The notes under the pieces: model-generated
Database searches by the model: none
The model's input: only the letters and a program-made list of their open reading frames with translations
What the model was told of the DNA's origin: nothing
Source of the DNA: Erythrophleum ivorense
Taxonomy: Eukaryota; Streptophyta; Magnoliopsida; Fabales; Fabaceae
Length of the DNA stretch: 64,000 bases
Reading direction: 5' to 3'
NCBI GenBank assembly: GCA_026724425.1
Contig: JAIUCV010001119.1
Location: 62,001 to 126,000 of the forward strand
Program-made: the position numbers and the translations under genes
Part shown: one piece after another, positions 10,735-22,287 of the stretch
Layout of the letters: every line of letters begins with the position of its first letter
Position numbering within the stretch: the stretch's first letter is position 1

Positions 10735-12078
10735 ACCCCCTTCCTTCTTTCCTCTTAAAATGTCTAGGTGGTACCCAAAGTCAAGGGAAAACAAGCCAAG
10801 AGCCTTGAAAAGCCATACTTGTTCCTTACGTAGTTCTAATTGTAATTAAATGTCAAAGTTACTTTGTACATATTATTTTTGTGATATAAGACCATGAAAA
10901 ATTGTAATATGATGTATAAATCTTGTATGGACCCTATGTGGCATGAAATTAATAGAAATGTGGATCTTGGTACTTTGATAGCTTATAGTTACATGTGTAT
11001 TCTTAGATGTGGGATGGTCAAATTAAGATGCATGAGATTTGAGACCACTTGGGTAGTTCACACAAGTCATATTCATGCTTTTAAACTTGCCCAAGAGGTG
11101 CCAAACATTAAAGAAGGCTAATTGGACAAAGTTGGTACCTCATATGGAGCAAAAATGGCCATTTTTGGTAAGCTATACCACTTTTTTGTCCAAATGAGCT
11201 CTTCTTAGTCTGAAATTTGGCATGCTCCTAGATCTTATTAAGAGATTTTTGAGAAACTAAAGTGGGTATTATTTAGAGGTCTATAGAATATTTGAAATTT
11301 TTTTAAAGTTGGTTGAAAATTCAAAATTTGTTACTAGTACTATTCATTTGGCCCGAATTTTGTCATTCATTGAGCAAATGATGTCCAATTGCCATGAAAT
11401 TTTATAGAGAGAAACTAAACCTTCCTAGTGGCTTGTACCAATTAAAATCACCCTGTTTGGATGTCTAGAGAGGGAGATATAGATTTTTGAAGTTTCTGTC
11501 CAATATTAGGTGCATGTTAGACCCATGTTATTATTTGATTAATTTTTGGGGCCTGGACGCTCTTGGAATGGTATGGAACTATTTTTTCCCTCTAGTTAAC
11601 ATCTGTAGCCATCCAAATTGGTATAGATTGCATGGATTGGATTTTTTTGGAATTAATTATGAATTTTCAAAGTTTATAGTAGTAAGCTATATCAGATTTC
11701 TGGACAGCTCAACCTCCCTACTTTTTTACTATTAAACGTTGTCTAGATGAGATTTTGGTGGCTACCATGTATTTTTAGTGTAAATTTGACATCCCAAGCT
11801 TTCTAGAAAGTTATGGTTTGTATGATTTTGATTTTTCTACAATTTAGTTATGATTTTTCAAAGTTGCCTCTGAAATCTGTCATTGTACAACCATGATGAA
11901 TGAATAAAATTTTGGAGTTTTTGATCCTTGATCCGTGGTTTGTGCTAAATTTTGAGAATGTTATGATTTGTATGAATGGAAAATAATTAGAAAATGTTGT
12001 TGGTGAGTTCATGGGATCTTGGAAACATGAAATGAAAAATTTATCCGTTGCGCAATGTAATTTAATTCATTATTTTAA

Positions 12079-12248
12079 GGGAAAATTACGTTTAAGGACT
12101 AAGAAGTGAAAAAAAATATTTTTAAGGACCTTTATCACTAGGTTCAACTGATTGTTGCTAAACTCAGTAGTAATCATCCTAAAACAAGTGGTAACAGGTC
12201 CTTAAGAATAAATTTCTTCACTTTTTAGTCCTTTATTATAATTCTCCC
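12079..12248. mobile_element. MITE copy 1 (Mutator-like, 170 bp)
   Basis: Terminal inverted repeats of about 33 bp: the left end is GGGAAAATTACGTTTAAGGA and the right end, complemented, is GGGAGAATTATAATAAAGGA. It is flanked by a perfect 9-bp TSD TTATTTTAA (12070-12078 and 12249-12257). A 9-bp TSD with long TIRs and no coding capacity fits a non-autonomous Mutator-like element. A second copy lies at 29825-29992. Confidence 0.9.
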
Positions 12249-12341
12249 TTATTTTAATGCATTTTCTTAGGAGTTCTTTGAAGAATTGTATAATCTTAAT
12301 CGCAAGAAGGAGATCAATGTTAGAAATAATATGGTATTACA

Positions 12342-14594
12342 TGTGAGGGAAGAGTGAGATTCAAAGAATCCCAATAGCTCTTAACATTTTCAAACATACA
12401 TAATAGATGTTAAAACTTGTCAAAGAATGCATGCATATCTTTCAAGCTACTAGTGAACATATACATAACATTTTTCATGTTCAAGAAACTCATACATAAC
12501 ATACATAGGCTTTCAAGGGAATTTGTTTAGCCTCACCCACTTTCCTTGGGGCTTTTGGATTTGCCTTACCCACTTTCAAGGGGCTTTTGACTTAGTCTCA
12601 CTCTTCTTGAGATTTTTAGCTTTGTCTCACTCATTTCTAAGGACTTTTGGCTTATCTTCACCCTTGCTAAGGGACTTTTGGCACAACCTAACCCATTCAA
12701 GCCATATTGCATACATAAATGCATATCAAGAAGCATAATGGTACCATAACTTGTAAGCAATTGCTAGGAACATTTCTCATGGCATAAACATATATACAAG
12801 CACTCAAGGCAAGCAAACATCCAAGCTATACATGAGAGAAAGGTTAGAGAGCTACTTTGAAGCAAGAACACAACACTTTCCTCTTGAAATTCTTCTTCCC
12901 CTTTCTTGGTCAAGCTTTGCTATTAGGTGGCCCTTGGTTTTCTTGGCCTAGACATATTAAGAAAGACATAAATCACTTATGGAAACAAGATTTGGCATCA
13001 TACACACTCTATGTGAAGCTACTTTGTTCTATGGTTTCATTATGCTTCCATACAAGACCTTATGAAGCAACTAGGAGAATTCATGATCTTGGCTCCCATT
13101 TCTCATTCATTCTAGATTTCTTGACTCCATTTAGACTCCTTGGAGTCATCACATGTTCATTTTAAGGAGCCTAGCTATAAGTTGCTTCCTAAAGTCTCAT
13201 TTTGGAGCCTACACCTCCATCTCGCATTCCAAGGTTTCTAAACTTTTTCCAAAGCTTTCTTTGATGTTTTTCTATCATATCTAGTCCCATTCTAGGCTTA
13301 GATCAAATTAAAACACTCCCTAGGTCTATAGACCATGCTTGGTCGAGACTAGAGCATTATTAGTGCACCCATGGATTTTGCAAATTTTCTTGAAGGAAAT
13401 GGGACATGTGAGGCTTTTTAGGTGTCTCAAGAACTCATATATACTCTTAGATAATTAGAAATACCACTAGAAAGTTGCATACATACCATGGTGCAATAGA
13501 AACCCTAGGTTTTGGAAATCTATTTTCTAATGCCTTTTTTTGGAATTTCTTTGTATATACTTGTTTCTTTTCCTCAAAAACCTATGTTTCATGCTTGGTT
13601 TAGGTTAGAATTTGCTCCCCCTTGGCTATTCTATATGAGGCCAAAAAATCACCTCTTAGAAAAGCAAGGACGAAGGAAGCAAGAAAAGCTATAAAATTAC
13701 CTTAATTCCTTAACCTTTTCAAGAGCTTTCTCCTTGGCTATGGCTTCTCCTTGGAATTTTGAACTTCCTCCCTCTGAACATGACTCAAAATAGATCCAAA
13801 TCACACACCAAAACCATGGAAAGAGATAGGAGAAGGAGAGGAACAACATTAGTGAAGGGAGAATCATGAAAATCCAAGGTTTTCTTACCTTTTTCCTAAG
13901 CTTTTCCTTCATCCTTTGCTCTCATCTTGTGCACCTCACTTAGCTAGTCCTTCCTTTCATTTAGGAAAGAAATTAGGTTGGCTAAATATGGAGGAGAAGT
14001 GGGGTGCTACCTATATATATCAAGGGTTCCATAAGAAGCTTTTCAAAATGCCAATTTTACCCTTATTCTTGGTTTCTTCCCTCAAGGCTCATTTCAACTC
14101 CTTTTCAAGAACTGTCTTTTCCATCCTAAAATTTAGGTTCTCTAAATTATAAAATGCCTTTGGAATCACTCAAATTGGATCTAAAACCTTCCCAAATGAA
14201 AAGATTAAAGTTCGGGTCCATTGACATTCTAAAATGTAAACTGGAGGTGTTTTAACTGTTCTAGGGGTTCCTATAGTTTTTAGGGCCTTTGAGAACCCTG
14301 AGAAACTTATTTTTCTCATTTAAAAATCTTTCTTATGAGTTTTCTAAAAAGTGCCCAAAATTACAAAAATGCCACTGCATCTTTGTTAAATTTTGTATGG
14401 TTATTCTGGTTCAGTTTTTAAGGCGCCTCTGGCTTTGGATCCTCATTATTTGAGGTTTAGATTAGTGTTCTAATTTTATTGGACTTCAAATCATTCTATT
14501 TGGGGGACTTCTTTCTATATCTGGTCAGTTTCATGTATTTACAAAGAAATCGGACATTACGGTTCTCACGTTTACGGCAAAATCGAATGTTACA
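12342..14594 (-). repeat. LTR-A, sense (-), segment 2
   Basis: Continues the LTR that starts at 7306, from the hairpin block to its sense start at 14594 (GAATGTTACA on the + strand). It contains the antisense minisatellite (12520-12700) and a TATA-like run (ctatatatatc) near 14012-14022. Combined length with segment 1 is 3,514 bp. No gene. Confidence 0.8.
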
Positions 14595-14896
14595 CCAATA
14601 GCCCAAGAAAGTTGGCCTAACAATTTTAAGTGTCCTAAATAAGAATATGGAGCTTAAATATCTAGAAAAAAATGAGTTAGAATGTTAAAATAGGGAAAGC
14701 ATGATATAAATGGAATTTTAAGAAAAGTTACCTATTTGACTTTTCCATCTCCATATTATATGTCTCAGTCACTTATTATGCTCCACCACCTCACTTAATA
14801 TTTCTAGACCTTTAGCTCAATCACTAACATCATAAAAGGGGGAGAAGAGAGAGGAAAGAAAGCAAGGGAAAATTATAATGTCAATATTCTTTAAAA
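14595..14896 (+). repeat. LTR-A fragment, sense (+), promoter-region piece
   Basis: About 300 bp similar to the segment around the TATA box of sense (+) LTR-A copies (an aaaagtta / ccatattatatgt / ccacctcactt series, then gaggaaagaaagcaagg). It is probably the remnant of an older LTR into which the flanking elements inserted. Boundaries are those of its neighbours. Confidence 0.5.
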
Positions 14897-15447
14897 TGTT
14901 AGAATTAGACCAGTTATAAAAGGAAATCCCTTAAATAGGAAGATTTGAGGCCAAGTAAAACTAGAAAAAAATTTTTAAATAATGAAAAATGATGATCCAA
15001 GGCTTAAGATGCCCACAAACTAGAGCTCGAGTAACTAAATAAAATTAGATGAAAAACAATGGCATTTTTGTAATTTTGGGCACTTTTTAGAAAACTCAAA
15101 GGAGGGTTCTTTAAAAAGAAAATTGAGTTTCTTGGGGTTCTCAAAGGCCTTAAAAATTATAGGAACCCTTATAATGGTTCAAACCCCGTCGATTAACATT
15201 TTAGAGTGTCAGTTGACCAGAACTTTGACTAGTTCATTTGAGAAGATTTTAAATTCAATTTGAGTGAAACTAAAGGCATTTTATAAATTAGAGAACCTAA
15301 ATTTTATGATAGAAAAGACGATTCTTAAAAAAGAATTAAAAAGAACCCACAAGGAAAGAACCAAGAAAGAGGACAAAATTAGAATTTTGAAAAGTCTTAA
15401 ATGAGCCCTTTTGCCTTTAACACGTCATCCTTCTCCTATATGATTAG
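14897..15447 (+). repeat. LTR-A, sense (+), segment 1 (outer copy)
   Basis: Starts TGTTAGAAT, a decayed TGTAACATC, and runs to the TATA-proximal sequence ctcctatatgATTAG, where the next LTR is inserted. It resumes at 19110. Confidence 0.75.
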
Positions 15448-18400
15448 TGTAATGTCCAGTTTTCGTTAAATGATGGAAACAGGTGCGTTTTCAAAGCAAG
15501 TCCCCTGAAATGAATTAGTTAAGGTCCCAAAAAATTTGAGTAATATTCTAGACTCTTAAAAATGAGAATCTTAGCCTCAGACGGAAGGAAAAAAGGAAGT
15601 AGAATGAAGAAACAAATTTTGACGGAAATCTTACAAAACGTAATGGCATTTTCGTAATTTTGAGAAAATTTTGGAATTCATACAAGAGGGCTTTTTAAAT
15701 GAAATCTTTGAGTTCTTTGGGGTTCTCAGAAGCCTTGAAAACCATGGGAAGCCCTAGGACAGTTAAATCTCCTTCGGTGGACGTTTTCCAATGTCGGTGT
15801 GCCCGAACTTTGATGAATTCATTCGGAAATGTTTTAGCTCTGATTTGAGTGATTCTAAAGGAATTTTATTTAATTGGGAACCAAAATTTTATAATGGAAA
15901 AGATGGTTCTCAAAAAGGAGCTAAAACAAAGGAGAAATGAAAATGCCAAGAACGAAGGGCAAAATGGAAATTTTTGAAAAATGCTTTCTCCTCCCCCTAT
16001 ATACAGGTGGCACCCCACTTTCTCCCTCATTTAGACTCAGAAATTTCTACCCAATTTCAAAGAAGGGAGCTAGGGTTTTAGGCACACAAGAGAGGAAGAA
16101 GAAGAACAAGAAATCTAAGCTTTAAGGTATGCTTTCTTGGTAGTTTTTCATGCTTTCTTCCACCCAAACCTCCTCTCCTTCATTCTCCTCTATTTCCTTT
16201 GATTAAAATGGAGTTTACAAATCTAATTTAAGGGAGAAACTTAGGGGAAATTTCGGATTTGAAGAGAGGAGCTTGGAGAAAGCAAGATTCAAGTAAGAAA
16301 AAGCAAGGAAACTAGGTAATTTCTCTTCCTATGGTTGCTATCTTGGTTCTCCTCCTTCTCCATTTCGCCTAACCCTAGGAACTCTAGGAGGACTTGAATT
16401 TTAGGCAGAACCAAGGATAAATCTAAGGAAAAAGGGTGTGGAGATTAAGAATATGCAAAGGGAATTAACAAAAAACCATTAGATTTCAAGATGTAATTTC
16501 TAGGGTTTCAAGTGCACCTTGTAAAATCTGATTTTGTATGATGATTCCTAGGCCTAAATAAGAGTTTAATTGAACTCCCAAGATCCCTATTAGGCTCCCC
16601 ATATGCTTCTTCCCTTGAGAAAACAAAGAAAGCTTTAAGGAAGACAAAATTGCTCCTTGTCTCGGCCTAAGTAGGTTAGGTTAAATTTTTCCAAGCCCAT
16701 TTTTGAGTTATATATGATAAATAAAAATGAGGGGAGGTCTTAGAAAAAATTTAGAACTCATGGAAAGTGAGTTAGTCCTTTAAGTTCCATATTATGACCT
16801 AAAGAAGCAACATAAAGTTAGGCTCTTAGTTTTAATTATATGATGACACCAAGAGGCTTAAAAAGAGTCAAGAATCATATTTGAAAAGAAAGAATGGAGC
16901 CTAGAATTTATTTGAAGGGTGTTGCTTCATTAGGTGCAATTATGGAACCATAATGAGGTTATAAGCTAACTTAGTGTCTAAGCAAATTGTATGACCTTAG
17001 AATTGAGTTCATGAACCTAATTGGCTTCCATAAATTATGTTTAGGCCAAGAGAAAGCATCCCCACACTTTTGTGTGTATGTGGTCGAAAAAGTGAGCATT
17101 CTTTCAAAGGGAAAAGTGTGTGATTGTGTGCAAGGTAGCTCTCTCCACCTTCTCTCATGCATGGATGTGTGTTTAGCTTGTCTTAGAATGTGTGTGTGTA
17201 TATTGTCAAGCCATAAAAGTATGCTAGCATGATTTTATATGCCATGATTTCATGATGACATGTTATACTTTCAAATGAATGTATGATGTTTGTTTGAGTT
17301 TGCTTGAGTGTGGAGAGGCCAAGAACTCTTAACCATGGTGAGGATGAGCCAAGAACCCTTGAGATTGGTTGAGACAAAGCAAAGAGTCTTCCAAAAGCAA
17401 AGTAGGCTCCCAAGAGTATGGTTGAGTCCAAGAATCTCTTAAAGAATGGGCGAGGTAAGTCTAAAATCTATGAGGAAAAGGGTGGGGCCAATCCATTCAC
17501 TTGATAAGCCTTTGGATGTTTTGTATGACTTATTTCCATGCCAAGTTTGTTTCTTGAATGGTCATGTCATCTATTATATCCATGCATGCATTTTCAAGAC
17601 TTGCTTTGCATCTGTTATGTATGATTAAATGGGAGAAGAGCGATTGGGATTCTTTGAATCTCATTCCCTCCTCTCCAATGATCTCACATGCTAGGTGGAC
17701 TAAGTGGACAAGGTAATGGAAGCCAACCACCTTGAAGAGAAGAGCTTGACACCAATATGCATAGTTTTTACTCCTTGAAGCCATATATATGTCAAATGAT
17801 GTAATCCATTGATGTATATGGTCTATGACCTCTTGGACATATGTAATTATCATAATATGTGGTGTATAAATGAATGGATATGATATGTGAACCCTATATA
17901 TAATTTGGGTATGTAATGCCAAGATATGCTTTTTGAAAGTTTGATATGTGTGTGTATAATTGCATTTGACATAGCCAAAATGAGAGGCATGGAGTTTGGG
18001 ACCATTTGGGCAGCTTACAAAAGTCCTAATTATGCTTTTAGACTTGTCCAAGAGGTGCCAAACCCCAAGAAAAATTATTTGGACAATTTGGTACCCTATA
18101 TGGAGCCAAAATTGACCATAAGGGAACCCTATGTCACTTTTTGTCCAAATGAGCTCTTCTTGATATGAGATTTGCCATGCAATTAGAGATTTTTGGGAAG
18201 CTAAAGAACATAATTTTTAGAGGTCTACAGAATATTTGATGAATTTTCAAAGTTGGCAAATTTTCTGGTTTTGGTTATGTCACTGTTTACTCAGGTCCAA
18301 ACATGTAATCTGTCACACAGGGCTCAAATGATGTCCAATTGCCACGAAATATTATGCAGAGAAACTAGACATTCCCAATGACTTGTGCCAACTATAAGCA

Positions 18401-19109
18401 CCTCATTTGGAGTCTAGAAAGGGAGATATGAATTTTCAAAGAATCTGTCTAATATTAGGAACTTCACCTAACCTTAGTTACTGTTTGATTAGATTTCAAG
18501 GTCTGGGCGTGCCTAAGCTGGTCTGAAGTTATTTTTTTCCTCTAGGTAACATCCACATATTTCTAGATTGGTATCATTTGTATGGATTGGATTTTTGTGA
18601 AATTAATTAGACATTTTTAAAATTTGCTGCAGAAATCTTTGATAGCACCAATAAACAGTTTGACCTCTGGACCTTTTCAAATGTCAAACATCCTTGTGAT
18701 GGATGTTATGGTCTGGATATATTTTTAGTATAAAGTAGACATTTGTAGCTTTCCAGAATGTCAAGAATGCATGATTTTGAGTTTTCTAGAATTAGTTATG
18801 ATTTTCCAAATGTGGGTTAGAAAAGGGGCAAAAGCTAGCTGAAAGTATATATGTTTATTTCATGCATTCCTTCGAGTTCTATGAGTTGAGGGCTACATGT
18901 CATGATGAAAATGATTTGTATCCATGTAATTAAATATGAGAATGTAATGTATGAACTCATATGGTCCACGTGACACCGAATAGAATTTTTATATACGACG
19001 CAACATGAAAATATTCATTATTTCTATTACCTTTTTCTTAAAAGCTTGTATGATTCATGAAAATGAGATATCTAAAGGCATGAGATGAGATAGAAATGAT
19101 GGTGTTACA
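15448..19109 (+). repeat. Solo LTR-A, sense (+), 3,662 bp, nested
   Basis: Starts TGTAATGTCCAG and ends GGTGTTACA. Flanks ATTAG (15443-15447) and ATTAC (19110-19114) form a 4/5 TSD, and the outer LTR is continuous across it. It contains a TATA box (15997-16003), GT sites near 16126, 16313 and 17141, the minisatellite at 17310-17490 and the hairpin near 17650, with CTAG/GTGG near 17693. Open frames on the opposite strand, including one of 173 aa at 17530-18051, recur in other copies but show no recognisable domain. Confidence 0.85.
15990..16012 (+). promoter_or_regulatory. LTR-A core promoter (TATA box)
   Basis: CCCCTATATACAGG lies about 550 bp from the LTR start. Other copies carry a TATA-like run at the same place (antisense near 2780, 14015 and 48372; sense near 22918). 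Downstream sequence is C/T-rich, as around plant initiation sites. This gives a U3 of roughly 0.6 kb and a very long R-U5 of about 3 kb. Confidence 0.6.
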
Positions 19110-21987
19110 ATTACAACCTATTTTCTATCCCAAACTAGTGGAGAGACTAGCACAGAAGGGCGCACAAGAGGAGGGGAAAAAGGAGAAGAAAAGCTTGGTA
19201 AAAGGTGAGAAAACTATGGAATTTCATGCTCCTTCCTTCACTAATCTTATTCTCCTCCTTCTCCTCTTTTTTCCTATGGTTTCAAGTTTGATTTGGGATT
19301 GGTTGGTGGCTGGTCCAGAGGGAGGAAATTAGAATTTGAAAGAGAAGCTAGAAGAATAGAAAAGCACCTTGAAAAAGCTTTGAAACAAGGTAACTCTCTT
19401 GGCCCTTTTTGCATCTTCTTGTTGTTCTTCAAGGGGGTAGTTTTGGCCAATCATAGAACACCAAGGAAGGAATGAGTTTTGACTAAAACCAAGCAAGCAA
19501 CAAGGGTTTTAGAGTGTGGAAGTTAAGGATATGTAATCGAAATTGAAAAAGAAGCATTAGAAATCAAGTTATAAAACCTAGGGATTTTGTTGCACCTTAG
19601 CAAATATGAGACTTTCTAGTGGTAATTTAAGTTGTTTAAGAATGTGTGTGAGTTCCTAAGACATCTAGTACGTCTCACATGTGCCAATTCCCTAAAGGAA
19701 ATTTGCAAAAGTCCATGGGTCTTCTTCCTTGCATAGGTCTCAGCCAAGGCTTGTCCATGTACCTAAGGAGAGTTTTAATTTCTTCTAAGTCTAGAAAGGG
19801 ACTAAATATGATAGATAAACACCAAAGGAAGCATTATAATAAATTTAGAAAGCATGGTTTGTGAGATGGAGGCTTAGGCTCCATTTTAAGACATAAGGAA
19901 GAAACTTGTATCTACGCTTCTTGAAATGAATTTGTGATGACTCCAACGAGTCTAAATGGAGTTAAGAGACTTTAATAGAAGGAGAAATTAGAACCAAGAT
20001 TATGAATTCTAATAGTTGCTTCATTGTGTCATGTATGGAACCATAATTGTGTCTTAGAACAAAGTAACCTTACATAGAGTTTGTAAGAAGCTAGAGCTTA
20101 TTCCAATGATAGAAATATGTCTCATTTGATGTGTCTAGGCTAAGAGAATTAAGTGCTGCCCAGTTGCATGTGCTTGGCTGAAAAGGGGAAGAAGAATTAA
20201 AGAGAAAAGTTTGTGTTATTGCTTCAAGGTAGTTCTCTAACCTCTCTCACATGCATTGTTTGGATGTTTACTTTTCTTTGAGTGCTTCTGTGTATGTTTG
20301 AACTATGAGAAATGTTTCTAGCCGTTGCTTGCATGTTATGGTACCATTATGTTTCTTGAAATGTGTTTATGAATGCAAAAGGGCTTGAATAGGTTTGATT
20401 ATGGCAAAAGTTCCTTAGCATGGGTGGGGATGAGCCAAAAGTCCCTAGGAATAGGTAAGACAAAGCCAAAAGTCTCAAGAAGAGTAAGACTAAGTCAAAA
20501 GTCCCTTGAAAGTGGGTGAGGCAAATCTAAAAGTCCCAAGGAAGATGGGTGAGGCTAAACTAATGCCCTTGAGAGCCTATGTTTGCTATGTATGAGTTTA
20601 TGTTATAAGGAAATTAATTTTTGTATGTTCATTAGTGTCCTAAAAGTCATACCTGCATTCTTTGACTTATATATGTATCCATTATGTATGTTTGAAAGGG
20701 TTAAGAGCTATTAGGATTCTTTGAATCTCACTCTTTTCCCACATATGTCTAACCATGTCTAGGTGAGCCAAGTAGACTAAGAAATGGAGGCCAACAACCT
20801 TGAAGAGTAAGACTTTGATAATGAAATAGAGAAATAGGCTTTTTAATAGCATTTTAATGTTAAGAATTGTAACCATATGATGTATATATGATGTAGACCC
20901 TTGAACATGTTCAAATGTATGTAAATATGATGTATGTATCCATTTTGGAACTAAATGAATGAATACATGAGTTTTTGCCAACCATGAGCCTTTGTGTGTA
21001 TGTGTATAAATGCAAGTGGCAAGGTGAGAATGAGCACCATGATGATTTGAACTATTTGGCATGCTCTTATATGTTGTAATTGTACTTTTATATGTGCCCA
21101 AATGGTTATGGAATGTTAACAAAGTCATTTGGTGCCTTATGAACCTATTATGGACTTCAAAATTGACCATTTCTTGAGCAGAACCAAAGTCTAACAAAAT
21201 GGATGAGTTTTTGCATGCAATTTGGCCATCAAATAGGTCCTATATAGAGCTTTTCATAAAGTCAAAGCGCATTTAATTTGGAGCTCTAGAGAATTTATTA
21301 TGATTATTCAAATTTGGCCAAATTAGGTAGAGTTGGTATAGGTACTGTTCATGTGGTTAGTTTGCTTCTCTATGTCACTCATTAATAAAATGAAGTCTAA
21401 TACTTATGAAATTTTATAGGAATAATCTAGAAATCATAATATTTCATAGCCATTGAGAGCACCTCATTTGGAGCTCTGTAGAGGGAGAACCAAAAATTTG
21501 AAGTTCTAGGTCTTGTAACTATTTGAGAACAGACCTAATGTACTATTTTATTTTGTTTGTGTTAGATAATGCTATTTTCTTGGTCTGGAATTATTTTTAG
21601 TCATTAGTTAACATCTAGAGCTTTCTAGAAAGCTATCATATACATAATTTTGATTTTTCTAGAATTAGTTATGAATTTCCAAAATTCATATAAAAAATTT
21701 GTGATTACAAACCCGAGAGCAAAAATCTGGTATGGTGTTGTGTGGTTCCAAATTTGAGATTCTTGGGATGAATTGTGATGTTATGATTTGAATGGATATG
21801 TTATGGATGGAAAATGATATCGATGAGCTCACATGGTTCTTAAAGCATAAAATGAATTAATTGAGCTTTTTGTTATGCAATTAACTGTGGATAAAAGTGC
21901 CACTTTCTTGCAAATGCGTACCAATATGCCAAGTATGTGTGAAGATAGCCTATGTTATTTAAGGGTTAGGAAGTTAAGGTATTATAA
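19110..21987 (+). repeat. LTR-A, sense (+), segment 2 (outer copy)
   Basis: Continues 14897-15447 past the inserted LTR: the leader, GT sites near 19203 and 19386, AAGGTAGT near 20225, minisatellite at 20395-20575, hairpin near 20709 and TCTAG/GTGAGCC near 20760. It ends in a decayed GGTATTATA. An antisense open frame of 171 aa (20682-21197) corresponds to the one in the inner copy and is treated as non-coding. Confidence 0.75.
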
Positions 21988-22287
21988 AAATAGGTATGTT
22001 CTTGGCATTTTCTCACTTTATGATAGTTAGAAGGTTTGTTCCACTCACTGAGAGCTTTCATCCTATGGTTTTAGTATTTTAAAAGGAGCACTTTGAAGAT
22101 TCCTAAAGAGGGAGGAAGACCTCCTTTTAGAAAATTAATCGGGGCAAATTGAAGAGCTCCAAGAAAGGATCATTTTTTAGGTAAGAATCAATCGATAGAA
22201 AGTTTTAGAATTTGAACCTTAGAGTTTAAAATGCCTCTTGTAGAGAGAAAGAGAAAGGCTCTTCTCCACACCTTTATGCATTCTAAC
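21988..22287 (+). repeat. Short diverged LTR-like spacer
   Basis: About 300 bp with a weak resemblance to the region after the hairpin of the LTR families (cactgagagctttcatcc, then ttaggtaagaatc). No gene, RNA or clean repeat edge is visible. Confidence 0.3.

Larger units (their letters stand above)
8567..12341 (+). repeat. Solo LTR-A, sense (+), nested
   Basis: A complete LTR: TGTAACGAA at the start, GGTATTACA at the end, 3,775 bp including a 170-bp MITE. Flanks TGTGG (8562-8566) and TGTGA (12342-12346) are a 4/5 TSD. The outer LTR is continuous across the insertion (7306-8566 joined to 12342-14594). It contains AAGGTTAGG and AAGGTAATT sites near 9247 and 9435, an AAGGTAGC site near 10259, the minisatellite at 10425-10610 and the hairpin at 10718. 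No coding capacity. Confidence 0.85.
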
